DNA from: JAJEAO01 sp963667635
GTDB taxonomy: Bacteria > Acidobacteriota > Vicinamibacteria > Marinacidobacterales > Marinacidobacteraceae
Direction of reading: 5' to 3'
Assembly (NCBI GenBank): GCA_965232015.1
Contig: OZ246946.1
Coordinates: forward strand, 2,046,001 to 2,110,000
DNA: 64,000 nucleotides
Shown here: piece after piece, positions 17,063 through 26,567 of the stretch
How the letters are laid out: each line of letters starts with the position of its first letter
How positions within the stretch are numbered: position 1 is the first letter of the stretch
The notes under the pieces: model-generated
Databases searched by the model: none
Told to the model about the DNA's origin: nothing
What the model saw: only the letters and a program-made list of their open reading frames with translations
Translations under genes and position numbers: made by a program

Positions 17063-20000
17063 CGGCGCCCGCGACCGACCTCTTCGCCGGGACCCGGCTG
17101 GACCGGGCCGTACGCATCCCGTCGCACTTCCATCGGTCCATCCACCTGGTGGACGACTGGAGCCGCGGGGGCGGACCGGACAGCTATCTCGTCACCGGCG
17201 CGATCCGCGAGATCGCGGGAACGCTGCTCGACGAACTAAGTCGCCCCCACGGCACCCGGGCTTGGACCCTCACCGGCCCCTACGGCGCCGGGAAGTCGGC
17301 GTTCCTGCTGTTCCTCGCCGATGTCCTCTCCAGCCGGAGCCCGACGCACCCGGAGGCGGCGCGGCTCCGCGACGAACGGCTCTCCGATGGCCCCGTCCTC
17401 GAACCCGTCCTCCTGCAGGCGGGCCCGGCGCCGCTGATCCCCCGGATCGCCGAGGCTCTGGCGGCCGCGATCACCCGCTGCTCCGGAAAGCCGACCGTCG
17501 GGCCCGGGCCGGAGGCCACCGGCGACGAATGCGCCGCGCTGCTCGGGGAGGCGGCGGAAGCAAGCCCCGGCGGCCTGCTGGTCGTGGTGGACGAGCTCGG
17601 GAAGTATCTCGAGCACGCCGCAGCGACGCCGGGGGAGGACATCTTCTTCCTCCAGCAGCTCGCCGAAGCGGCGGCGCGCAGCCCGAAGCCGGTCGTGTTC
17701 GTGGGAGTGCTCCACGCCGGGTTCGCCGACTACCTCGGCCACCGGCGGCTCGGCTCCACCGAGCGGGCCGAATGGCAGAAGGTCCAGGGGCGCTTCCGGG
17801 ACCTCCCGTTCGCGCTGCCGACCGATCAGGCGCTCGATCTTCTGGGGCAGGCGATCGAGGTCGGCGATCCGGTCCTGGCCAGGCGCCTCGCCAACCAGAT
17901 CCAGAGAGCGTCGGACCGGCTCGTTGCGCTCGGCGCTCCCGCGAAACGGGGGGCCTTCGCGGAGTGCGCGCCGCTCCACCCGGTGACGGCGCTCCTGCTG
18001 TGGCCGCTGTTCCGCAGCAAGGCGGCGCAGAACGAGCGATCGCTGTTCGCGTTTCTCACCAGCCACGAGCCGTGGGGATTCCGCGAGTTCCTCGCCCACG
18101 AACGAGTGTTGGACGAGGGACCGGTCCCGCTCTACCGGCTGGATCAGCTCCACGATTACCTGTCGGCCGCCCTCGGCGCCGCCGCGTTCACCGGCGCGGA
18201 CGCCCGCCGCTGGGCGCTGATCGCCTCGGCGCTGGAACGGATCCCGGCCAATGCGCCGCCGCTCGCCGCCCGCGTCGTCAAGACCGTCGGGCTCCTTTCG
18301 CTCTACGGCGAAGGCGTGGGACTGCGCGCGAGCCGGGAGGGGATCGAGATCGCCTGCGACGACTGCTCGCGGGAGGAGATCGCGGCCGCGATCAGGACAC
18401 TCACCGTGCGTTCCATCCTGCTCTGGCGGCGGCATCGGGCCGCCTTCGGCCTGTGGGAGGGGTCCGACATCGCCCTCGACGAGGCGTTCGAGCAGTTCGT
18501 GTCCGAGCGGCTGGACGAGCCTCTCCACGAGCGCCTCCGCCGCGTCAGCGAGCCGCGCCCCCTCATCGCCCGCCGCCACAGCACCGAGAGCGGAACGCTG
18601 CGGCACTTCGAGGTGCGCCTCGCATCCCCCGACACCGCGGCGCCCGAAGCGGCGCAGCCGTCCGAGAACGAGCGCGGACCCGAGTCCGATGGCGTCGTGC
18701 TGTTCCTGCTCTCGGAGGAGGACGACCCGTCCACCGCCGTCGCCGAGGCGATCACCGACAGCGGGGACGGCCGACCGGTCATCGCCGCCATCCCCCGGGT
18801 GGGGAGCGAACTCTCCGCCGCCGTCGCCGAACTCGATGGGTGGAAGCGGGTGCGTGACGAGATCCCCGAGCTCCAGGGCGACCCGGCGGCGCTTCGCGAG
18901 GTGCGGGCGCGGGAGCGCGCCGCCCGCGAGCGGCTCGAGGCGGCGGCCGGGTCGGCGCTGGGCCTTCTCGGCCACGTCCTCGATCCGTCGCTCTCCCGCT
19001 GGTTCGCGGACGGCGAACCGAAGGAGGTCCGGACCTCCCGAGAGCTTCAGGCCCTGCTCACGGACGCGATGGACGCCGCCTACGACCAGGCCCCGACACT
19101 TCGCAACGAACTGCTGAACCGCCGGAAGCTCTCCTCCGCAGCGGCCGCTGGGCGGAGGAGCCTGATGGCCGCGATCACCGAAGGACCCCGGGAGCGCCTC
19201 GGGATCACGGGCTTCCCTCCCGAATATAGCATGTTCGCCTCGCTGGTCGAGGCGGGGGGATTCCTCCGGGAGCGCGACGGGGAATGGGCCTTCACCGCTC
19301 CGACCGCGCCGTCGTGGAGGCCGGCCTGGGGGGCGATCCGGGAGTTCGTCGCGAGCGCCACCGAAGCGCCGCGGCCGGTCACCGAGCTGCGGGACGCGCT
19401 CGCCGCTCCACCCATCGGGCTCCGCGACGGCCCGTTCCCGGTGCTGCTCGCGCTCTATTTCGCGGCCGAGGGCGCCGCCGTCGCGCTCTACGAGGAGGAC
19501 GTGTTCGTCCCGGACGCCGGGATCGAGGCGCTCGAGCGCCTGCTGCGCCGACCCGAGACCTTCGCCGTGCGCTCGTTCCGTCCCCGCGGCGAGAAGCGCC
19601 GGATCCTGGAGGAGGTCGTGGAAGCGCTCGGCATCGGCGCCCGGGGAGAGCCGGGCGCCCTCCTGGTGCGCGTCACCCGCCACCTCGTGGGAACCATCGC
19701 CGGGATTCCCCCCTACGGCCGCAACACCCGGCGGATCAGCACGGCGGCGCAACGCGTCCGCGGCGAAATGCTCACCGCGCGGGATCCCTGGGATCTGGTG
19801 TTCCGGGATCTTCCGGCCGCGCTCCGGGTGGATCTGGCCGACCCCGGCGCAGGACAGCGCTATGCCGAGGAACTCACCAGCGCCGTGGACGAGTGCCGCG
19901 ACGCCTTCCCGAAGCTGCTCCGGCGAATCGAGGACGCGCTTGCGGAGGCGCTTCGCGTCTCCGGGGTACGCGGAGCGGAAAGGCTGCGCAAGCTGACCGC

Positions 20001-20415
20001 GCGCGCCCGGGACCTCGAACCGCACGTAGCGGACGACGGGCTGCGCCGCCTGCTCGGAGCGATCCTGCGGGCGCGCAACGCGGAACGCGACTGGCGAGTC
20101 GTCGTCGCCCTCCCCCTCGGGGGCGGCCTCCCCGCCGACCGCTGGAACGACGCCCAGGCCGAGGGCGTGGTGGCCCGGCTTCGCCTGTTCGGGCTCGACG
20201 CCGACCGGATCACCGACCTCTTGTCCCACGCCCGACCCCGACCGGTGGCGACCGCCGTTCCGAGACTCGTATCCGGCTCGACTGAGGATCTCGTCGAGCA
20301 CCTGGGAAAGGCGCTCGATCCCGCCGGCTTCTCCCGGGAGACCCTCGAGGCGGCTTTCGAGACATTCCTGGCCCGCCGCAACCGGAATGCAGCCGAGGGC
20401 CATCCCGCCGCATGA
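17059..20415 (+). CDS. sspC: SspC, large P-loop ATPase of single-strand phosphorothioation
   Basis: The product has 1118 residues. Walker A is TGPYGAGKSAF near residues 73-83, and LLVVVDELGKYLEH near 172-185 is a Walker B-like acidic strand. The rest is a long helical region with no nuclease motif I can see. It sits between the DUF4007 gene and the PAPS-reductase-like gene with 4-base overlaps on both sides, which is the sspB-sspC-sspD order. SspC is the ATPase required with SspB and SspD for modification. The identification rests on the P-loop, the size and this gene order. Confidence 0.8.
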   Translation: MTAPATDLFAGTRLDRAVRIPSHFHRSIHLVDDWSRGGGPDSYLVTGAIREIAGTLLDELSRPHGTRAWTLTGPYGAGKSAFLLFLADVLSSRSPTHPEAARLRDERLSDGPVLEPVLLQAGPAPLIPRIAEALAAAITRCSGKPTVGPGPEATGDECAALLGEAAEASPGGLLVVVDELGKYLEHAAATPGEDIFFLQQLAEAAARSPKPVVFVGVLHAGFADYLGHRRLGSTERAEWQKVQGRFRDLPFALPTDQALDLLGQAIEVGDPVLARRLANQIQRASDRLVALGAPAKRGAFAECAPLHPVTALLLWPLFRSKAAQNERSLFAFLTSHEPWGFREFLAHERVLDEGPVPLYRLDQLHDYLSAALGAAAFTGADARRWALIASALERIPANAPPLAARVVKTVGLLSLYGEGVGLRASREGIEIACDDCSREEIAAAIRTLTVRSILLWRRHRAAFGLWEGSDIALDEAFEQFVSERLDEPLHERLRRVSEPRPLIARRHSTESGTLRHFEVRLASPDTAAPEAAQPSENERGPESDGVVLFLLSEEDDPSTAVAEAITDSGDGRPVIAAIPRVGSELSAAVAELDGWKRVRDEIPELQGDPAALREVRARERAARERLEAAAGSALGLLGHVLDPSLSRWFADGEPKEVRTSRELQALLTDAMDAAYDQAPTLRNELLNRRKLSSAAAAGRRSLMAAITEGPRERLGITGFPPEYSMFASLVEAGGFLRERDGEWAFTAPTAPSWRPAWGAIREFVASATEAPRPVTELRDALAAPPIGLRDGPFPVLLALYFAAEGAAVALYEEDVFVPDAGIEALERLLRRPETFAVRSFRPRGEKRRILEEVVEALGIGARGEPGALLVRVTRHLVGTIAGIPPYGRNTRRISTAAQRVRGEMLTARDPWDLVFRDLPAALRVDLADPGAGQRYAEELTSAVDECRDAFPKLLRRIEDALAEALRVSGVRGAERLRKLTARARDLEPHVADDGLRRLLGAILRARNAERDWRVVVALPLGGGLPADRWNDAQAEGVVARLRLFGLDADRITDLLSHARPRPVATAVPRLVSGSTEDLVEHLGKALDPAGFSRETLEAAFETFLARRNRNAAEGHPAA

Positions 20416-21236
20416 GTTCGCTCCTTCCCGGGCAGCCCGAGCCGCGCCACGTCGTGACCCTCTCCGGCGGCAAGGACTCGACCGCGCTCGCGCTCTACCT
20501 CCGCGAACAGCACCCCGGCACCCCCTACGAATACGTCTTCTGCGACACCCACAAGGAGCTGCCGGAGACCTACGAGTACCTCGACCGGATCGAGGCCCGA
20601 CTCGACCGTCCCATCATCCGGCTCGCCTCGAAACACGGTGAGCGCGGCTTCGACCATTACCTGAAGCTCTACGGTGGATTCCTCCCCTCTCCGAGCGCGC
20701 GCTGGTGCACCCGCCAGCTCAAGATCGAGCCGTTCGAGCGCCATGTCGGGGACGACCCGACGCTGCTCTATGTGGGCATCCGAGCCGACGAGAACCGCGG
20801 CGGCTACATCTCGACGAAGCCCAACATCCGGGCGGTCTTCCCGTTCCGCGACGACGGGCTCGGCAAGACCGACGTGATGCGCATCCTCGAGCAGAGCGGC
20901 GTCGGCCTTCCGAACTACTACGAGTGGCGTTCCCGTTCCGGCTGCTACTTCTGCTTCTTCCAGCGCCGCGGCGAGTGGGTGCGCCTCAAGGATCAGCATC
21001 CCGATCTCTACGAGAAAGCGAAGGCCTACGAGAAGGAAGACCAGGGCTACACCTGGGTCCAGAACGAGAGCCTGACGCAGATCGAGGACCCGGACCGCAA
21101 GGCGGCCATCCTCGACCACGAAGCGAAGGACCGGGCCCGCCGCGCCGCCCGCCGAAGGCCGGATCGGCTCACCCAGGCCTTCGGTTTCGAAGCCCCAGAC
21201 GATGAGGACGACGGCTGCCTCATCTGCCACAAGTGA
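20412..21236 (+). CDS. sspD: SspD, PAPS-reductase-like ATP pyrophosphatase
   Basis: The product has 274 residues. The PP-loop TLSGGKDSTALAL lies at about residues 16-28 and would adenylate the DNA backbone for sulfur insertion. Cysteines in RWCTRQLK, SGCYFCFF and the C-terminal GCLICHK are candidates for an iron-sulfur cluster or zinc, as in the related DndC. It overlaps sspC by 4 bases (ATGA). Its stop overlaps a GTG that opens the sspA frame, so sspA was probably translation-coupled before a repeat entered the junction. Confident at family level; SspD rather than DndC is chosen because of the DUF4007 and SspC neighbours. Confidence 0.85.
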   Translation: MSSLLPGQPEPRHVVTLSGGKDSTALALYLREQHPGTPYEYVFCDTHKELPETYEYLDRIEARLDRPIIRLASKHGERGFDHYLKLYGGFLPSPSARWCTRQLKIEPFERHVGDDPTLLYVGIRADENRGGYISTKPNIRAVFPFRDDGLGKTDVMRILEQSGVGLPNYYEWRSRSGCYFCFFQRRGEWVRLKDQHPDLYEKAKAYEKEDQGYTWVQNESLTQIEDPDRKAAILDHEAKDRARRAARRRPDRLTQAFGFEAPDDEDDGCLICHK

Positions 21237-21244
21237 CGTTTGCC

Positions 21245-21370
21245 GCCCGCGCCGGCGCGCCGGACTCCGCCGGTTCTCCCGGTAGGGGCCCGGCAATTGC
21301 TCTCCCGACTCGCGCCGCCACCGCCGGAACGCCGGACTCCAGTCCGGCAATTGCTCTCCGGCACTCCGGC
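21245..21370. repeat. Dispersed palindromic repeat, copy 2, at the sspD-sspA junction
   Basis: The segment contains GCCGGACTCCAGTCCGGC and CCGGTTCTCCCGGT-type modules of the dispersed repeat family. It lies in frame between the sspD stop and the conserved start of SspA, so it would encode ~50 extra residues if translation began at 21233. Confidence 0.75.
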
Positions 21371-21394
21371 ACCGGAGCCGCCTCGCACCCCAAC

Positions 21395-22579
21395 GTGGGG
21401 CCTGCTCCCGGCCTCTACCTCGACCACCAGGCCTCGACCCCGATGACCGAGGCCGCGCGCCGACTCCTCATCGAGGTCAGCGAGCGCGACTACGCCAACC
21501 CGTCCAGCGCCCACCGCTCGGGCAAGCGCGCCGCGGCCCGCATCACGACCGCCCGCGAGCAGCTCGCCGATGCGATCAACGCCCTCCCGGAGGAAGTCGT
21601 CTTCACCGGAGGCGCGACCGAGAGCAACAACCTCGCGATCCTCGGCATCGCCCGCCACGCCGCAGAACGTGGCAGAGACCCAAAGCGCCGCCGCATCGTC
21701 ACGCTCCCCATCGAGCACCCCTCGGTCCTCGCCCCGGCTCGGCATCTGGCCGAGCGGGACTTCGAGCTGGGCCTCGCCCCCGTTCATCCCGACGGACGGG
21801 TCCGCCTCGACGCCCTCGACGACCTGCTCGGCGAAGACATCCTGCTCCTCTCGATCCAGACCGCGAACAACGAAATCGGGACGATCCAGCCGGTAGCCGA
21901 AGCCGCCGCCCTCGCACGGAAGCACGGCGTCCTCGTCCACACCGACGCCGCCCAGGCGCTCGGCAAGACCCCCCTCGACGTGGAGGCGATGGGCGTGGAC
22001 TTCGTCTCCCTGAGCGCGCACAAGTGCGGCGGACCCAAGGGCGTCGGCGCCCTGTTCGTGAGGAACGGACCGAACCGCGCCCCCATCCTCCCGATCATCT
22101 TCGGCGGAGGGCACGAGCGCGGCCTCCGTCCCGGCACCCAGAACGCCCCCGGCATCGCGGCCTTCGGCACCGCCGCCACCGAGGCCGTGGCCCGCCTCCG
22201 AACCGACGCCCTGCGCCTCGCCGCCCTCCGCGACGAACTCGAAGTCGAAATCCTGCGCCGCTGCCCCACGGCGCGCATCAACGGCGCGAAGGACCACCGC
22301 GTCCCGCACGCGACCTCGATCACGTTCCCCGGAGTCAACGCGGACGCGCTGATCTCGCGCCTCCCCGACTTCGACATCTCCGCAGCCTCCGCCTGCCACG
22401 CCGGAACCCCCGAGCCCTCCCATGTCCTCCGCGCCATCGGCCTGACAAGTGAGGACGCCTACTCCACCCTCCGCTTGTCCTGCGGCCCCAGTGTCCCCTC
22501 CCGCGCCGCTCGAACCATAGCTGCGCAGTTCAAATCGGCCACCGATCGGACAGTCCTCTCGCCGCGACCCGTCCTCTAG
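21395..22579 (+). CDS. sspA: SspA, cysteine desulfurase of phosphorothioation
   Basis: This is a PLP-dependent IscS/DndA-type enzyme that supplies sulfur to SspD. LYLDHQASTP begins the fold, HTDAAQALGK and SLSAHKCGGPKG hold the aspartate and the PLP-binding lysine, and SAASACHAGTPEPSHVL holds the catalytic cysteine. I chose GTG at 21395, which places LYLDHQASTP seven residues into the protein as in relatives. The frame is also open from a GTG at 21233 that overlaps the sspD stop, but the added 54 residues come from the palindromic repeat. The product from 21395 is 394 residues. Confidence 0.85.
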   Translation: MGPAPGLYLDHQASTPMTEAARRLLIEVSERDYANPSSAHRSGKRAAARITTAREQLADAINALPEEVVFTGGATESNNLAILGIARHAAERGRDPKRRRIVTLPIEHPSVLAPARHLAERDFELGLAPVHPDGRVRLDALDDLLGEDILLLSIQTANNEIGTIQPVAEAAALARKHGVLVHTDAAQALGKTPLDVEAMGVDFVSLSAHKCGGPKGVGALFVRNGPNRAPILPIIFGGGHERGLRPGTQNAPGIAAFGTAATEAVARLRTDALRLAALRDELEVEILRRCPTARINGAKDHRVPHATSITFPGVNADALISRLPDFDISAASACHAGTPEPSHVLRAIGLTSEDAYSTLRLSCGPSVPSRAARTIAAQFKSATDRTVLSPRPVL

Positions 22580-22605
22580 CCCCTAACCCGCCTCACCAAT
22601 TCGCC

Positions 22606-24057
22606 ATGACTCCCGCGCTTCGTGCCCACCCGCGCTCCCTAAATGCCCTCCGGCTCCAACGCAACGACCCACTCCAAGTCGTGCGGGTCATCAATAGCGT
22701 GCGCCACTGGCGGCAGTGCTCCATCCGTCTGACGAAACCGGATGCCAATGTAACGCTACTAGAGTTCACCTTCCCGCACATCTCTCGGAGCCGTGAAACC
22801 CCATCAGTGCTCAACGCCCTAGACGGAACCGTCCCCGAGGTCTTCAACTGTGACCGTCTCACCATCACGACGCCATCACACTCCCACACCGTACAGGACC
22901 CACGGAGTGTGTTGGATCCGGATGCGAATTCACTCACATTCCCCCTCACCTCTGTCCCCGCCGTCTCACCCAATCAGTCATCCATAGCGCTTTACAACTA
23001 CCACAACACCTTCGTCCCATCGCGCCTCTCGAATGCACATGCATTCTCAGAAGCACTTCTCTCTAGTACGGTCGTCGGCTGTGGTTCTCCTGCTCTCGCA
23101 CCGCTCCGCGTCACGTTCTCACTGCTCTCACACGGGCACACCACCATCACCAGAAGGGCCCACAATCAACGTACCCTGGACGCACTGCCCGCGGGTGCGA
23201 AGATCCATCGCACGCGCCGTGAACTAGACCATGGCATCGTCGCCGATCTCTTGCTGTGGGAGTCCACTAGCCGCAAGTCGATCACCAAACTGCAAGTCTT
23301 CGACGGAGGGATCCCGGCCACTCCTCCCCCGACCGGAGCGAAGTATCTCCTCGGCGCACTCGCCGACACACTAAATCCACATCCGCGCCACCGTCTCTCC
23401 CACTCCCTGGATGTGTATTCGCCACGCGAAATGCTCCAACTGGACGATCGCGGGCAGGTCATCGAAAGCGAATCGTGGAGCCAAGTCTCGCACTCTGTAA
23501 GGACGTGGCTCCGCAACGAGGGGCGTGCGTCAGGTGCTATCTCGCTCCGAGATCACATCCAGGATCAACATTCCGCCCGAGCGGCCGAACGCATCGCAAT
23601 CCGTGCGGAGCGTCTTACGCATGCTCCATTTGTGTTCTTGAACGGCCGACCCATTCTACATGCGCCTAGGTCCGAGAATGACGTTCTCGCGCTCTACTTC
23701 AAGCTGGAGGGAGCCGATGCCCTACCACTGACTCAGTGCCATGTTCTGGAACACACCCCACGACAGGACACCGATAGCATTGGCCACTTTCAGATCGTGC
23801 CCCATGATGTCCCCAAGCGCTACGCTCCGATCGAATTCGAGCACGAGTTCCGCAACTTCATCAGACACGGTCACTCCGGGCATCACGTTGACCTGATCAT
23901 CTGCTGGTCAGCGTCGCCAACCGATCCACTACACGACACCGGAGTTCAGTGGCTCAAGCAGTATGCCGTCGAGGACCCCCCGAAATCGATTCCAGTTCTG
24001 ATTCTATCCCGGATCCCCGATCTCTTGGTCCAACCAATGGAGCAGTCTCTTGGCTAA
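22606..24057 (+). CDS. Unrecognised protein with possible C-terminal PD-(D/E)XK-like nuclease domain
   Basis: The product has 483 residues. Base composition is visibly less GC-rich than the neighbours, as it is through the next gene, which suggests separate acquisition. The N-terminal ~330 residues look like a beta-rich domain of no family I know. The C-terminal part contains NDVLALYFKLEG, then PIEFEHEFRNF and HHVDLIICWSA. The ordered acidic residues and the DLIICW strand are reminiscent of restriction-endonuclease-like folds. It overlaps the DGQHR gene by 8 bases, so the two are probably co-translated. It could be a restriction partner for the phosphorothioation genes; that is inferred from position. 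Confidence 0.5.
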   Translation: MTPALRAHPRSLNALRLQRNDPLQVVRVINSVRHWRQCSIRLTKPDANVTLLEFTFPHISRSRETPSVLNALDGTVPEVFNCDRLTITTPSHSHTVQDPRSVLDPDANSLTFPLTSVPAVSPNQSSIALYNYHNTFVPSRLSNAHAFSEALLSSTVVGCGSPALAPLRVTFSLLSHGHTTITRRAHNQRTLDALPAGAKIHRTRRELDHGIVADLLLWESTSRKSITKLQVFDGGIPATPPPTGAKYLLGALADTLNPHPRHRLSHSLDVYSPREMLQLDDRGQVIESESWSQVSHSVRTWLRNEGRASGAISLRDHIQDQHSARAAERIAIRAERLTHAPFVFLNGRPILHAPRSENDVLALYFKLEGADALPLTQCHVLEHTPRQDTDSIGHFQIVPHDVPKRYAPIEFEHEFRNFIRHGHSGHHVDLIICWSASPTDPLHDTGVQWLKQYAVEDPPKSIPVLILSRIPDLLVQPMEQSLG

Positions 24058-25117
24058 CCTTATCGTTCGAATCGCACACTGCTTGTGTGTCACCCGTGGA
24101 ACACTCACTCTCTTCAAGGGTGCCTTCTCCTCTGACGTCGCACGACAGGTGACTCAAGTCCATGTCTTCGAAGAGAGCAGAGCAAATCACGTTCGGGAAC
24201 AGATGTGCCTTGATGGCCGAGAGGGCTATCAGAGGCCCGCGACGAAGAATCGCCAAGAAAAGTTCGCCCAGTACTTGGATGAACGGGGTGAGAGTCAGAC
24301 GTTCGCGCCGCCAGTCGTACTCAACGCTCGCGGTAAGTGGCGGTTTGAGGCCTATGATGGCACACCAGAGTTCGGTGCCATCAGTGTGGAGGCACCGGCT
24401 AATGTGATTGATGGTCAACATAGGCGGGGCGGGTTTATTTCCCATTTTAAGAAACACGAGACACCTCGTCAAGTCGATTTCGTTGCGTACCAAGAGCTCA
24501 CGCCCGACCAGGAAAAATGGGTATTCCATACGATCAATACAACGCAGAAGGGTGTGCCGCCTTCTTTGCAGACGATCATCAATGATCACGAGTGGCACAA
24601 TCGCGTGGCTCGGGAGATAGCGGAGAAGGCGTGTTCACCCTTCGTTGGGCAGGTTGACAAGACCGGATTGGGGGGCACGAAGTTTCTGTTCAAGCTGAGT
24701 GCGATCGCCAAGAACGTGAAGCGGATGTTCGACGCAGGACAGTTTGACAACACGGCCGAGGAGAGCAAGTTCGACATGTTCGTCCGGTATTGGGATACGA
24801 TCCGGAGTACTCATACAGAGGCATGGGACGACTTTGGGAAGCCGAGGAATGCTCGGCGGTCAAAGCTCCTAGAGCTGACAGGACTGATCGCGTACTGTAG
24901 GCTTTTTCAGGATCGGTTCAAGAACGAGTATAACTCTACGGCGGATGCGATGAACTGGGGCGCGGTCGAGCATGACCTAGAGCACTTGGCTGGTCAACTG
25001 AACCTTAGCAAAGAGGGCCACTTCAAGGGACAGACCGGCGAATACGGAGCCGGCCAGATACTGCGACAAATGCAGGCCATATTGGCACGGCGTCAGGGCG
25101 ACGCGAGCAGCTCTTAG
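24050..25117 (+). CDS. DGQHR-domain protein (DndB-like), first copy
   Basis: The product has 355 residues, with a TTG start at 24050. The signature VIDGQHRRGGF lies at about residues 118-128, and YQRPATKNRQEKFAQYL upstream is typical of DGQHR proteins. DndB, the best-known member, regulates the dnd genes, and DGQHR proteins also accompany other phosphorothioation and defence loci. The gene is lower in GC than its surroundings, matching the gene it overlaps. The downstream gene encodes a second, divergent DGQHR protein after a 40-bp gap. Role here is not determinable from sequence. Confidence 0.75.
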   Translation: MANLIVRIAHCLCVTRGTLTLFKGAFSSDVARQVTQVHVFEESRANHVREQMCLDGREGYQRPATKNRQEKFAQYLDERGESQTFAPPVVLNARGKWRFEAYDGTPEFGAISVEAPANVIDGQHRRGGFISHFKKHETPRQVDFVAYQELTPDQEKWVFHTINTTQKGVPPSLQTIINDHEWHNRVAREIAEKACSPFVGQVDKTGLGGTKFLFKLSAIAKNVKRMFDAGQFDNTAEESKFDMFVRYWDTIRSTHTEAWDDFGKPRNARRSKLLELTGLIAYCRLFQDRFKNEYNSTADAMNWGAVEHDLEHLAGQLNLSKEGHFKGQTGEYGAGQILRQMQAILARRQGDASSS

Positions 25118-25157
25118 CCCTACTATTGGATTGCTCAGAAGAGAGGGACGATCTTCC

Positions 25158-26534
25158 ATGCAGATGTACCCGGCCATCAAGGCGCGGATGGGCGACTGGA
25201 ACTACTACATCGTCCGCATGACGATGCGGGAAGTGGCCAACGAGATCAATCTCGCCACCGACGAGTGGGAGGACCCTACCCTCAGCGACGCCATCCAGCG
25301 CGAGCTCGACGAGTCGCGCGTGAAGGGCGGTCTGCTGAACTACCTGACCCAGCGAGAGGATCGCTTTTTCTCGTCCCTCGTGGTCGCCGCGATCGGGGGG
25401 AACCCGAGTTTCGAGCTGGCACAGCATTCCGAGTGGATCAAGTCCCGCTCCTTTCGCGAAAGCGTGGGTGTCCTCGCATTCGACGATGACCCGCACTACT
25501 ACGCGCTCGACGGACAGCACCGGCTCTTCGCGATCAAGGAGCTGCTCGCGGACCGACGAGGCGCTCCGCCGGGGTTCGCCTCCGAGCAGGTGTCCGTCAT
25601 CGTCGTGGCCCGGGAAGAACAGCACCAGGACGATGCCGTCTGGCTCCAGCGGTACCGACGGCTGTTCTCCAGCCTGAACCGCTACGCCAAGCCGACCGAC
25701 AGGGACACGAACATCATCATGGACGAGGACGATGTCTTCGCCATCGTCACCCGGCGACTCATCTCGGACCATCGCCAGTTCCGGGCGGCCGGACGCCAGC
25801 GAGAGTCGTTCCGGGTTCTGACCAAGGGCAAGAACCTGAAGTCGGGAGGGCCGCACTTCACCAGTCTGCAGACGCTCTACGCGATGAACGCGACGCTCCT
25901 GACGACACCGGACCGGGAACGGCGTCTCGGAGGACCGAAGGGCCTGAAGGCGTCCTTGCAATTCCGTCCCGAGGAGCACCTGGTGGATGCCGACTACGAG
26001 GCGCTGTCCCGCTGTTGGGACGCGATCCTGGAAGTCGTTCCCTCGCTCTCGGAGGAACCGACGAAGATGCGGGCGCACCAGATCCCCGATCCCAATCCCG
26101 AGGGCTACCAGGACCACCTCGTGTTCTGGCCCATCGGTCAGGAGCTGTTCATCCGGGTCGTGCGCGCGATGCTGAATCGTGCGCAGCTTGGCGAGGACGC
26201 CTCGACCGAAGACATGGTGCGCACCCTCTCGCCGCTCGGGGCCGTCCCGTGGGAGATGCACGACCCACCGTGGCGGCGGCTCCTTCTGGTTCCGATCGAA
26301 TCCCGCCTCGGCTGGAAAATTCGCAGCGAGGATCGAAAGATGGTTCTCCTGTTGGCGGACCGACTGCTGCGGTGGCTCGTCGGGCTGGACGACCACGATG
26401 CCGAAGGCCTCGCCGAACTGAAGGAAGACTGGCGCGACCTCCTCTATCCGCCGCTCTCGCACACCGACGCCGCTGACGAATGGCGGCGCGTCGAAGCCCT
26501 GCGAACCCGAATCGCCGCGGCTGCCAAGGCCTGA
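25158..26534 (+). CDS. DGQHR-domain protein (DndB-like), second copy
   Basis: I chose ATG at 25158 because GAGAGGGA lies 9 bases upstream at 25141-25148. The 458-residue product has YYALDGQHRLFAIKEL near residues 113-128, and RLFSSLNRYAKPTD and IIMDEDDVFAIVTRRL further on, the usual DndB pattern. GC content is back to that of the surrounding genome, unlike the first DGQHR gene, so the two are not a recent duplication. It could regulate or assist the ssp genes upstream, or form a module with the SNF2 helicase that follows. Confidence 0.8.
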   Translation: MQMYPAIKARMGDWNYYIVRMTMREVANEINLATDEWEDPTLSDAIQRELDESRVKGGLLNYLTQREDRFFSSLVVAAIGGNPSFELAQHSEWIKSRSFRESVGVLAFDDDPHYYALDGQHRLFAIKELLADRRGAPPGFASEQVSVIVVAREEQHQDDAVWLQRYRRLFSSLNRYAKPTDRDTNIIMDEDDVFAIVTRRLISDHRQFRAAGRQRESFRVLTKGKNLKSGGPHFTSLQTLYAMNATLLTTPDRERRLGGPKGLKASLQFRPEEHLVDADYEALSRCWDAILEVVPSLSEEPTKMRAHQIPDPNPEGYQDHLVFWPIGQELFIRVVRAMLNRAQLGEDASTEDMVRTLSPLGAVPWEMHDPPWRRLLLVPIESRLGWKIRSEDRKMVLLLADRLLRWLVGLDDHDAEGLAELKEDWRDLLYPPLSHTDAADEWRRVEALRTRIAAAAKA

Positions 26535-26567
26535 CCCGGCCGGAATCTCAACCTCACAGCGCGCTCC

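Noticed and set aside
17236..20403. A 1055-codon open frame on the minus strand opposite sspC
   Set aside because: It is a composition shadow: it has no domain motif, while the plus-strand frame has a clear P-loop and 4-base overlaps with its neighbours.
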